The notes: generated by a model from the letters alone, not told the origin. 31,615 nt of DNA from Pleurobrachia bachei (GCA_000695325.1 AVPN01000003.1:140924-172538), one strand, 5' to 3'; numbered from the stretch's first letter, positions 20,601 to 29,203 are shown. A program made the numbers and translations.

Positions 20601-21657
20601 AGAGCAACCCTATCTTCCCAGTTAGGATCATAGTTCACAGATTCACCGTCTTCTGCAGAAAGTAATAGTTTATAGTTTGCACTCCGATCCTCCCTCGATT
20701 TCGCTCAGAGAATTTTGAGAGAATTGAAGAAGGTTCGAGCAGGAGTTATCTGAAAAGAAAGGGATAAAGACTAAAGAGTCCTCACCAGTAACGTAACTAT
20801 CTTCACACGGGTAGTTACTCATGAATTCCTGCTGCCACTGCAAAGTACACGTATGATCCACTTTGAATGATCGGGAGACGAGTGCCAAAGAATACCTGTA
20901 ATCATGATATACGATTGGGATTGGGATAATACGGGAAATACTGGAGAGATCTTAAAAGAGGGAACCCCAAATTGTTCGGGCTCACTCAACTCCTGGAGAA
21001 AAGCTCAGAACCAACCAAAGAAGAGCCTGACGAGAGTTACCTGTAACAGGGTGGAAATTCCAGAGACCATAAACATTGAGTTCAGAAGTTTTCCAGTTGC
21101 GATTGAGTTATCTGGAGTTGGTTTGTTGATTTAAAGGAAACGAGTGATTTCAATTACGATCAATGCCGATCAAAACAGTCGGATATTATAGCTAAACAAG
21201 AGGTTTCAAAATTGAATGCTAATATTTCATACCCTTGATACACAAATTAGGTGCCAGGATAATTGGAATGGCGAAGGTAGGTCCAAACATGATGAGGTAC
21301 TGTTGGAAACCAAGGAGAATGGACATGCCAATACTGGGATTCTTATCCACCGGGTACTTCAACTGAAACAATGAAACACTTCTGTCATTCAATGAATGAC
21401 ATTTATTGATGGTGGCCATGTTAACGATACTGTGAGAGAGGGATATAAGTGGTGGCTGGTGCGAGCCCACTGGATGTCAAACAAGCATCCGATGTGCTCC
21501 TATGCAGATCGAAGATAAGTATCGGCATATTACTCGTTACCCCTTTTCTGATTCGCATATAATCCTCCTCCCATGTTTCCTCTTTGGTATTGTTTTCCAT
21601 TGGGATGCCGTTGTTTTCCATTGGGATGCCGTTATTCCTGTCTCCCTCTTCACTCAT
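17653..21657 (-). CDS. SLC23-family nucleobase/ascorbate transporter, 14 coding exons, frame break in exon 4
   Basis: Nucleobase-ascorbate (NAT) family membrane transporter. Exons in coding order: 21541-21657, 21233-21362, 21041-21111, 20786-20895, 20564-20652, 20310-20455, 20064-20184, 19724-19865, 19375-19507, 19172-19292, 18712-18876, 18468-18575, 17922-18048, 17653-17795. All borders are GT-AG and phases agree except at exon 4. Family blocks in order: [12 protein letters not shown] (TM1), [81 protein letters not shown] and the NAT signature [10 protein letters not shown]. Glu at its first position fits nucleobase-type members; vertebrate ascorbate carriers have Pro. The usual TM1 QH pair is QQ. 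The N-terminus has a tandem NNGIPME repeat. Exon 4 is 110 bp where phase needs 3n+1: the frame that starts SGSYVYFA ends in a stop, while [15 protein letters not shown] is open in another frame. It is a recent pseudogene, an allele, or a sequence error. Confidence 0.88.
18237..18408. mobile_element. Tigger/pogo-like MITE, copy B (172 bp), in an SLC23 intron
   Basis: Terminal inverted repeats CAGTCGGACCCCGATTTACC and its complement end exactly at TA on both sides (18235-18236, 18409-18410), giving a clean TA target duplication. The inside consists largely of repeats of CGGTAAATCGGGG-like units in both orientations. It lies in the intron between SLC23 exons 12 and 13 and lacks the hairpin found in the copy at 25634, so it serves as the empty-site reference for that insertion. 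Confidence 0.92.
19628..19729. mobile_element. Foldback insertion at an SLC23 splice donor, 11-bp flanking repeats
   Basis: CAGACCTGGAT stands at 19628-19638 and again at 19719-19729, flanking 80 bp whose two halves pair partly (CTGTCTGGCGCCGCAACCCC on one side, CTGTATGGCGGCGCCATACC from the other strand). In the coding strand the repeated 11-mer is ATCCAGGTCTG and contains the exon 8 splice donor (CAG|GTCTG). The insertion therefore duplicated the donor, leaving a second potential 5' splice site 91 bp into the intron. Confidence 0.6.
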
Positions 21658-22755
21658 GATATCGGCTACAGGAGTTCCACCGAGCTTATAAATTATAATT
21701 TTGCGATTTAGTTAGTAATTGGGAACAAGGTTTTACAGTTTACTTCATTCAAGTTAATTCAGATGAAATCAAATACTCGACTACTGTGGAGCGTAATGTA
21801 GCGTTTTGCCGTTATGGTTGATCACTGATCTAGTTATTAGTAAACTAGATTCCTACACATAATTTGTTTTGCAGGGCCCGGGGAAGGAGGGTCGAACAAG
21901 GCAACACATAATATATATAATAGGATCACCATGATATATGTAGGGTCTAGGAATGCTAAAAGTCGAGTTCATACATGATGTGAGTTACAAGAGATGTGTG
22001 ATAATAAAGCAAGCATAATACACCTTCACGATCTAAAAACAAGACAAGCTCTAGCATAAAGTAAGCGACTCTAAAAGTCATGTTTATGCGGAATTTAAGC
22101 GCTACATGCAGTATGTCAATGTACAGTATAGAAGAGTAAAACACATTCACAGGTGCCCAAATTGGTATCTCTCTGCTGCTAGAACTGCACTTTGCAAGGT
22201 GTATACATGTTGACAGAATATGAACACAGCAAGGTGTGTAGTAGTACTGCAGTAGGTCAAAACATGTTGTTCATTCCGCATTAAGCAGGACAGCGAGTCT
22301 ATTCCGTGAAAAAGAAATCACTTAATCACAGAAATGGAAAGAAGAGTTTTGCTTCCGAAGCAGCTTAATTTGTATCATCAAGAGGGATAAGTTTATAAAC
22401 CCAACATGACAATAATTTGTCAAGAAGGTCTCCTAAATACTGTGTTACTGAATATTGAATCTATGTGCAATAGTGAAAGTGGAAAATATATTTACTCGAC
22501 AATCTTACCGATTATACCTTTTACATTAGCATACGCTCCAGTCCCTTTTACCAATATTCCATATCTGGCAATGCTGACCAACGGAGAGATACAAATTAAA
22601 ACACTTTTTTTTGTTAAAATATCGATTTGATTTATAGATTTAAACCATGCTGGCTGTAATAACCACCAGTTGGCAGTTATTAAGCACAATACATTTCAAA
22701 ATAACAGTTCGCTAAAGTAATATAATCATACTGGCAATCTCATGTATGTTTTCAT
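21658..22755. other. Intergenic between the SLC23 gene and SLC22 gene B
   Basis: About 1.1 kb of AT-rich DNA with short non-homologous frames. It should contain the SLC23 promoter (genes here run leftwards) and the 3' UTR of SLC22 gene B. No repeats or RNA genes seen. Confidence 0.45.
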
Positions 22756-24354
22756 TCAGGCTTTCGCTTCATTCTCAATTTCCTGATACTTTTTCTTCCC
22801 AGCATACATTTCCACATCTTTGGGTGTCTCAGGGATTCGCCGTCCAGTTGTGTCAGGCTGAAACCACGTTGCAAGGCCACAGACTGCCATAAGAACCGCA
22901 AAAACAACCAAAGGAACTCTCCTGTCCGCCACGTTATACATGAGACTCATGTAGGGACCAATGAAAGACCCGATCCTGGCAGAACTTGAGCTCAGTGAAA
23001 GGACCATTCCACGATGCGAGGTAGGTGCTAGCTCACTTGTAAACAGATAAATGACACCAAATGCCGCAGAGGCACCCATACTTCCTATCAGACAGGCCAC
23101 ATATTCCAGGGACCACTTCTCCCCAAACATCAAGTCAGGCATGGCTATGAAGTTGGAGACAATGGCGATAGCAAGGAAAAACAGGATGGCCCTTCTTGGA
23201 CCCAACCACTTACATACAGGGATTGTCGAGGAGAACGCAATGAATTTACCACATGCCCCCAGCAGGTAGCTGGCATACAAGTTATCACTTATTTTACCCC
23301 ATCCGAAAGCATATCCGTAGAATATGACGGCAATAATGAACCATGAGATTGTGAGGAGGAAGGTCTCTTTCGCCATTGTCCGGTATTTGTTGAAATCTTT
23401 GACCTGTTCCAGGAATCCCTGGACTCGCTTCTTGTAGATAATCTTAACCTTTTCAAGGTTCATGGGGTTTCCAGCTGCCCGTGAGAAACTGGTCAGCACC
23501 CTCTTAGCCTCCTCTTCCTTGCCTTGGACCAGGAGGAACCGTGGAGACTTTGGGAGGAAAATGAGGGGAATGGCGGTTACCACATTTAGAATTGCAGCGG
23601 CTAGGAAGATCAGTCTCCAGCTGGTGATAGTGTAGGAGAGACAGACAATGACAATGTACCCACAACTCCACATGATAAGGCAGGAAGCACTGACAGGGTT
23701 CCGGAGTTTAGTGGGGGCGAACTCAATAATAAGACAGTAGACACCCGTCCACCCTACAAACTGACCGAACCCTTGGATTACCCGTAATGCCAACATGAGA
23801 TAGTATTGGTTCACAAATATACCGATAGCCGTGCCAAGGGTGCCCAGGGAAATACCAATCAGTGCCCCGTACTTCCTGCCGACCCTGTCAAAGATGGCAG
23901 TGGAACAGATAAGACCCAAGCAAGCTCCGACGAAAAAGAAGCTGGTCACAACTGGTAGTTTCACGTCCTGATCGCAGTAGAAACCCCAGTCAATTGCGAA
24001 AGATGTCCGCTCAGTTGTCCAGTTGAAGTCCTCCCCGGCAATCAGGTTGTTATCACACATCACACTCTTGGAAATGGTGTTGTTGGCTTGTTCGAGGACC
24101 TCCCAGCACCTCTCAGTCACACACTCCCACTCTGTGTAGGGGATAAACCCGGTGAAAACCACGATATAGATGTTTGAAGCGGTGTTCCAAGTGGTCCATG
24201 TCATAGCCAGGAACAGCAGTATCAGACGGATATTGAGACCACTGGGTACTATTCGGTCAACAATATCATCAATAGTTAGAGATTCCTTCTGCTCTTCTGA
24301 TTTCAGAGGGGTTTCTTGATCCTCGGGTTCTGATTTGAGCGGTGTTTCCTCCAT
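22756..24354 (-). CDS. SLC22-family (organic ion) MFS transporter B, intact
   Basis: 532 residues in one exon. The N-terminal tail carries a direct repeat (ETPLKSE twice), then LTIDDIVDRIVP, TM1, the long cysteine-rich extracellular loop with NNTISKSVMCDNN and NWTTERT glycosylation sites, DRVGRKYGALIG after TM2, PKSPRFLLVQGKEEEAKR after TM6 and ELAPTSHRGMVLSLSSSSAR near the C-terminus. Substrate class (organic cation, anion or carnitine) cannot be assigned. The ATG at 24354 lies five bases after a strong acceptor (CAATCTCCCAGCAG), so a 5' UTR intron is likely. A TATATATAAT element near 24590 is a candidate TATA box. The extracellular loop is nearly identical in DNA to gene A, whereas the segment WRLIFLAAAILNVVTAIPL through the TM6-7 loop is nearly identical to the gene at 27842. 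Confidence 0.93.
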   Translation of the reverse strand: MEETPLKSEPEDQETPLKSEEQKESLTIDDIVDRIVPSGLNIRLILLFLAMTWTTWNTASNIYIVVFTGFIPYTEWECVTERCWEVLEQANNTISKSVMCDNNLIAGEDFNWTTERTSFAIDWGFYCDQDVKLPVVTSFFFVGACLGLICSTAIFDRVGRKYGALIGISLGTLGTAIGIFVNQYYLMLALRVIQGFGQFVGWTGVYCLIIEFAPTKLRNPVSASCLIMWSCGYIVIVCLSYTITSWRLIFLAAAILNVVTAIPLIFLPKSPRFLLVQGKEEEAKRVLTSFSRAAGNPMNLEKVKIIYKKRVQGFLEQVKDFNKYRTMAKETFLLTISWFIIAVIFYGYAFGWGKISDNLYASYLLGACGKFIAFSSTIPVCKWLGPRRAILFFLAIAIVSNFIAMPDLMFGEKWSLEYVACLIGSMGASAAFGVIYLFTSELAPTSHRGMVLSLSSSSARIGSFIGPYMSLMYNVADRRVPLVVFAVLMAVCGLATWFQPDTTGRRIPETPKDVEMYAGKKKYQEIENEAKA

Positions 24355-24899
24355 TATATCTGCTGGGAGATTGAAAGGTGAACTGTGGGTGTAGAGAATG
24401 ATTATATAGCAAATTGCAATGAAGCTGCAAGGAATTAGATGTTACACAAACAATTACACATTGCAAGCGGAAATTTATGTAAAATGTAATCTATCAAACG
24501 GAAGGTACCAATTGTTTACGGTTTTCTAGGGGTCAGCATTTATTTAATTCTACACTCAGTTCCCTCAATTCTCATGTGGGGAGGCATTATATATAATAAA
24601 GGGACCGCAAAACAAGGTAGACGGGAATTGGAAATGAGCTTTTACTGCAGTTTTATTGAGCTATCAACATAGGTAATCATATTTTTTCTATAAACAACAA
24701 GATCAGTGATCTACTGAGCTTTAGTGCAGGATACTTCAGGACTCAGGAGCTGTACGGTATAATAGCGGGTTAAAAGTAGACTTTCTGTTTCGATCTGATT
24801 TTCAAAAGCATTCAGAGGAACTGGCATGCACTATTCAATGCACGATTGCACGAAAACTACACATGCAATGTATTTTCATGTGAAAGTGGAACACGAAAT

Positions 24900-24923
24900 G
24901 GAGAGAGAGAGAGAGAGAGAGAG
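24900..24923. repeat. (GA)n microsatellite
   Basis: Twelve GA units upstream of SLC22 gene B. Confidence 0.95.
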
Positions 24924-25633
24924 GAAGTAGTAGGGTGTATTTCTAATTGTATTCAGTAATTAGGGGGCAGCCATTTCACAACTGAACCAGGAAACAAGGA
25001 ATACAAGGTATTTGCTGACCTCTGCATCGCCTGACATAGCTCAGCCGAAAGCACGAAAGTGTACTCAATGAGTCCAATGTCCAATACTCATATTGGACAT
25101 TCTTCTTCTTCTTCATCATCGAGGACGCTGGCTAGTGCGAAGCACTAGCCAGTAAGGGGTGGGTGCCATGTGGCTCCCGTTCCCCATATTGGACATTGGT
25201 CTGCGTTGCCAGACAATAGTTCGATCCAAACAGATAATAGACAACCTTGAGTCGCCTGACACCGTCTTCTACGCTCCGGACAATTCAAAGACAACCTCGC
25301 TGTTCAGTATCCGGGTTAGAAAGACGCTTGCTTTGTTCGACGCTCTCTCCCCGTTGGAACAAAACAAAAAGACTCCCTACCTGCAGCATTGATTCAAATG
25401 CTGCACATACCTGGGAAGCTTGAATATGATATTATGCAGTGCCGGATGAATTATACCGGATTATTATAAATGGAAGCCATGTCTGAAAACGAAGATAAAA
25501 ACGTGACATTCCGGTAATGAATTATTTTCCTGGTGATTCTGTTGGGTCCTTTCCCAGTACCTAATTGCATTTGGCATATACAGGAATTCAAAATATCGTT
25601 GGTGATTACTAAAATAAATACATAGTATGTATA
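24924..25633. other. Intergenic with short inverted repeats; one weak frame
   Basis: Contains AATGTCCAATA-CTCA-TATTGGACATT (25076-25101), a third TATTGGACATT near 25188, and the hairpin CTGGCTAGTGC-GAA-GCACTAGCCAG (25128-25152). A plus-strand frame at 25159-25392 (77 codons, containing SPDTVFYAPDNSKTTSLF) is open but matches nothing I recognise and has no supporting splice or promoter signals. Confidence 0.45.
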
Positions 25634-25854
25634 CAGTCGGACCCCGATTTACCGGGATGCTCGGGGGAAAGGGTTTTGCCTTGTTGAGTAAGGGGGAGCC
25701 CTCCCCCTTACTCAACAAGTTTTGCCCGGTAAATCGGGGTGCCCGGAATATCGGGGTCAAATACTGTTATTTTCCTATATCGGGGGAAGTTTATCCTCCC
25801 GGTAAATCATCGGGGTTCCGGTAAATCGGGGCCCGGTAAATCGGGGTCCGACTG
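25634..25854. mobile_element. Tigger/pogo-like MITE, copy C (221 bp), carrying a nested hairpin
   Basis: Same terminal inverted repeats as copy B, ending CAGTCGGACCCC and GGGGTCCGACTG, with TA on both sides (25632-25633, 25855-25856). It is longer than copy B mainly because a 38-bp hairpin with target duplication sits inside it (25681-25718). Its left end coincides with the left breakpoint of duplication 3. Confidence 0.92.
25681..25718. mobile_element. 38-bp perfect hairpin insertion with 8-bp target duplication
   Basis: TTGTTGAGTAAGGGGGAG, then CC, then the exact reverse complement of the first 18 bases. GTTTTGCC stands on both sides (25673-25680, 25719-25726), while the MITE at 18237 has a single GTTTTGCC at the same place. 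This is direct evidence for insertion with an 8-bp duplication, the length typical of hAT-type transposases. A second copy is in the duplicated segment at 26910-26947. Confidence 0.85.
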
Positions 25855-25879
25855 TATTGTATTGCTTCGCATACACAAC

Positions 25880-25905
25880 GTGTTGAGTAACCCCTTACTC
25901 AACAA
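25880..25905. mobile_element. Second, decayed copy of the TTGTTGAG hairpin element
   Basis: GTGTTGAGTAA, CCCC, TTACTCAACAA: the same ends as the 38-bp hairpin with the middle shortened. It is flanked by TACACAAC (25872-25879) and GACACAAC (25906-25913), seven of eight bases alike, as expected for an aged 8-bp target duplication. Repeated at 27106-27131 in the right copy of duplication 3. Confidence 0.65.
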
Positions 25906-26615
25906 GACACAACATACGGCATATTCCTGCTTACGTGGTGTATTGTATGTCATGTCATGTTACTGACATCATCTAACAATATTATGATCACTTGAAAAGT
26001 GAAAACCCAAAACCCAATTTAGGGTCGTTTAGTTTAATTTAACACCACTATCCTTCAGATTCTCGACTATCTTGGATCTTCTCACTTCTGGAGTCTGGAC
26101 CCTGGCAGACCCTGGTATCCATATTGTTTCTCAGCGATTTCTACTTCACCTGGTAGCATTCGATCCTAAAGGTTAGTTATGATCTGTTTATTGGTTTTAT
26201 TTTATTTTATTTGGCCTATACATGCATATAGGTACTGGGGTCTGGGGACTGTGGTAGTTAATTTCATTTTAAATCAAATTAAAAAGTCCAAAAAAAGATG
26301 AACAGTTCCCCTACATCGTGAAGGTAATGATTGTGAAGGAGGAGGGAGTGTGGATGTCCGGGTGAAATGAGTCTTGTCGTTTACCGCGTTATGTTACAAC
26401 TTTGTTTCTTCTTCTGCAGGAAGAGAGACTGTCACCCCATTGCTTTAATATGCCGCCCTTTCGCTTTTATCTTATCAATAAACTGTAGTTGTAGTCAGCA
26501 GAGCTCCTTGAAGTGAATGATAATTGTTAATTTCACCTGATAAACATCTGCCAATTTCACCTATAAGAAGCAATAATTGTTAATTTCACCCTGACTTCTA
26601 GAGAAAAAAGAAACC

Positions 26616-27050
26616 ATGACTCTAAACTCAGAGGATATAAAGCAGCATCTAACAGTTGACGAGATAGTCGATAAGATCGTACCGGATCGTCCCAATTGGG
26701 TCCTCTGTCTCCTGTTCCTGGCTGCTATCCCCTCAATGAATACCCCGGCCAAGATCTTCGTCACCATCTTCGCAGGGCATGTCCCGTACAACGAGTGGAG
26801 GTGTGTGTCTCACAGGTGCGCGGTGGCGGTGGGTAATGCCACGATCTACAACCGGGATGTCCTAGTCGGACCCCGATTTACCGGGATGCTCGGGGGAAAG
26901 GGTTTTGCCTTGTTGAGTAAGGGGGAGCCCTCCCCCTTACTCAACAAGTTTTGCCCGGTAAATCGGGGTGCCCGGAATATCGGGGTCAAATACTGTTATT
27001 TTCCTATATCGGGGGAAGTTTATCCTCCCGGTAAATCGGGGTTCCGGTAA
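26616..27050 (+). pseudogene. Truncated SLC22 5' fragment fused to a MITE
   Basis: Codons 1-82 or so match the N-terminus of the SLC22 gene at 27842 (MTLNSEDIKQ, LTVDEIVDKIVPDRP, TM1, start of the extracellular loop to NATIYNRDVL). At 26863/26864 the duplication junction replaces the rest with MITE sequence, and the frame runs on through the transposon ([13 protein letters not shown]...) to a stop at 27048-27050, giving 144 codons. With one membrane helix and no transporter core it cannot work as a carrier. It keeps the original upstream region, so it may still be transcribed. A possible 5' UTR intron, donor AAAG|GTTAGT at 26171 and acceptor TTCTGCAG at 26419, precedes it. Confidence 0.88.
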
Positions 27051-27080
27051 ATCGGGGCCCGGTAAATCGGGGTCCGACTG
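26864..27080. mobile_element. Tigger/pogo-like MITE, duplicated copy lacking its left terminal bases
   Basis: Copy of the MITE at 25634 carried along in duplication 3. It begins AGTCGG (or GTCGG after a TA) directly after SLC22 coding sequence, so the first one or two bases of the left end are missing; the right end is whole. It contains the nested 38-bp hairpin at 26910-26947. Confidence 0.9.
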
Positions 27081-28089
27081 TATTGTATTGCTTCGCATAC
27101 ACAACGTGTTGAGTAACCCCTTACTCAACAAGACACAACATACGGCATATTCCTGCTTACGTGGTGTATTGTATGTCATGTCATGTTACTGACATCATCT
27201 AACAATATTATGATCACTTGAAAAGTGAAAACCCAAAACCCAATTTAGGGTCGTTTAGTTTAATTTAACACCACTATCCTTCAGATTCTCGACTATCTTG
27301 GATCTTCTCACTTCTGGAGTCTGGACCCTGGCAGACCCTGGTATCCATATTGTTTCTCAGCGATTTCTACTTCACCTGGTAGCATTCGATCCTAAAGGTT
27401 AGTTATGATCTGTTTATTGGTTTTATTTTATTTTATTTGGCCTATACATGCATATAGGTACTGGGGTCTGGGGACTGTGGTAGTTAATTTCATTTTAAAT
27501 CAAATTAAAAAGTCCAAAAAAAGATGAACAGTTCCCCTACATCGTGAAGGTAATGATTGTGAAGGAGGAGGGAGTGTGGATGTCCGGGTGAAATGAGTCT
27601 TGTCATTTACCGCGTTATGTTACAACTTTGTTTCTTCTTCTGCAGGAAGAGAGACTGTCACCCCATTGCTTTAATATGCCGCCCTTTCGCTTTTATCTTA
27701 TCAATAAACTGTAGTTGTAGTCAGCAGAGCTCCTTGAAGTGAATGATAATTGTTAATTTCACCTGATAAACATCTGCCAATTTCACCTATAAGAAGCAAT
27801 AATTGTTAATTTCACCCTGACTTCTAGAGAAAAAAGAAACCATGACTCTAAACTCAGAGGATATAAAGCAGCGTCTAACAGTTGACGAGATAGTCGATAA
27901 AATAGTTCCAGATCGTCCCAATTGGGTCCTTTGTCTCCTGTTCCTGGCTGCTATCCCCTCAATGAATACCCCGGCCAAGATCTTCGTGACCATCTTCGCA
28001 GGGCATGTCCCGTACAACGAGTGGAGGTGTGTGTCTCACAGGTGCGCGGTGGCGGTGGGTAATGCCACGATCTACAACCGGGATGTCCT
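26864..28089. repeat. Tandem duplication 3, right copy (about 1.23 kb)
   Basis: Second copy of the unit. It ends inside the SLC22 gene at 27842, which continues past 28089, so the gene in this copy is the ancestral full-length one. Its upstream region now consists of the duplicated MITE and 5' flank. Confidence 0.95.
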
Positions 28090-28159
28090 ATGTGGTCATC
28101 ATGAGCTGGAGGTGGAGGTGGATTTTGTTTGGAAGAGCGAGAGGTCATCCTATGCGCTT

Positions 28160-28210
28160 CTAACCCCAGACATAACACTATTACTCATATTCAATGGATA
28201 GTAGTTGAGG
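28160..28210 (+). other. Block 1: 51-bp parallel complement within SLC22 gene C
   Basis: As written it gives LTPDITLLLIFNG followed by two stops. Complementing each base in place (for example CTAACCCCAGAC to GATTGGGGTCTG) gives DWGLYCDNEYKLPIINS, which joins SYAL on the left and FFFIGACLG on the right exactly as DWGFYCDQDVKLPVVTS does in gene B. The block is 17 codons long, the same as in the paralogue. Edges are uncertain by a base or two. Confidence 0.9.
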
Positions 28211-29167
28211 TTTTTCTTTATCGGAGCTTGCTTGGGTCTTATCTGTTCCACTGGTATATTTGATAGGGTCGGCAGGAAGTACGGGGCATTGATTGGCACT
28301 GCGATAGGAACAGTGGGATCATTATCGGGTCTCGTTGTGTCCGGATACACCACTATGTTGTTACTGAGGATCGTTCAGGGGTTTGGCCAGTTTATTACCT
28401 TTACAGGTGTGTACTGTTGGGCGGTAGAATTCGCACCTTCCCATCTCAGGAACCCAGCCAGTGCGGGAACTCAGGTCTTGTGGAGTTGCGGGTATATTGC
28501 CATTGTGTGTTGTTCCTATGTGATCAAGGAGTGGAGGTTGATCTTCCTGGCTGCTGCAATTCTGAATGTGGTCACCGCCATTCCCCTCATTTTCCTCCCA
28601 AAGTCTCCTCGGTTTCTCCTGGTCCAGGGGAAGGAAGATGAGGCTAAGAGGGTGCTGACTAGTTTCTCACGGGCCGCTGGAAACCCCATCAACCTTGACC
28701 AAGTAGAGATCGTCTACCAGAAAAGAGTCCAAGGATTCCTTAGCCAGATCCAAGATTTCAGGAACTTCCCAACGCTCACCAAGGAGACTCTCCGATCCAT
28801 GGCGTCTTGGTTCATCATTGCTATTCTCTTCTACGGTTTCTCATTCGGTTGGGGCAAGATTAGTGATGACCTGTACATCAGCTATCTACTAGCCGCTATA
28901 GGGAAATTCATATCCTACAGTTCCACATTCCCAGTGTGCCAGTGGTTAGGTGCTAAAAGGGGCGCATTCTTCTTCCTCTCCATCTCCTTTGCGTCCTACT
29001 TCCTCGCAATGCCCGATGTCAAGTTTGGTGGAAGGTGGACGTTAGAGAATGTGTCTTGTCTGATTGGTAGTATGGGTGTGACTGCGGTGTTTGCTGTTTT
29101 CTATCTGTTTACTGGAGAGCTTGCCCCAACCTCACATCGTGGAATGGTCCTTTCTCTGTCGAGTTCA

Positions 29168-29203
29168 AGACGGTCCTAGCCTAGAAAGTAACCAGGGATG
29201 TAC
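29168..29203 (+). other. Block 2: 36-bp parallel complement within SLC22 gene C
   Basis: As written it contains two stops. Complementing in place turns AGACGGTCCTAG into TCTGCCAGGATC and continues to give SARIGSFIGPYM, identical to genes A and B. All 36 bases equal the complement of the gene A sequence, including GGATCGGATCT, where gene B has GGATCGGGTCT. The flanks (SLSSS before, SLMYNVAD after) read normally. Confidence 0.92.

Larger units (their letters stand above)
25635..26863. repeat. Tandem duplication 3, left copy (about 1.23 kb)
   Basis: Runs from the first bases of MITE copy C through a possible 5' exon and intron into the first ~82 codons of an SLC22 gene, then is directly repeated. 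Offset is 1229 bp before, and 1226 bp after, a 3-bp indel at about 25809. In the non-coding part I noticed only that indel and one substitution (near 26371), but about seven substitutions fall in the coding part. Confidence 0.95.

Noticed and set aside
25159-25392. 77-codon frame between SLC22 gene B and MITE copy C
   Set aside because: Looks somewhat protein-like but has no family, splice or promoter support; mentioned only as part of the intergenic entry.
28157-28213. Non-canonical or retained intron explaining the stops in SLC22 gene C
   Set aside because: No GT-AG pair brackets the block, and its length equals that of the missing protein segment, so it replaces coding sequence rather than being added to it.
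28160-29203. Ordinary inversions (reverse complement) of the two blocks
   Set aside because: The reverse complement of either block does not encode the family residues; only the unreversed complement does.
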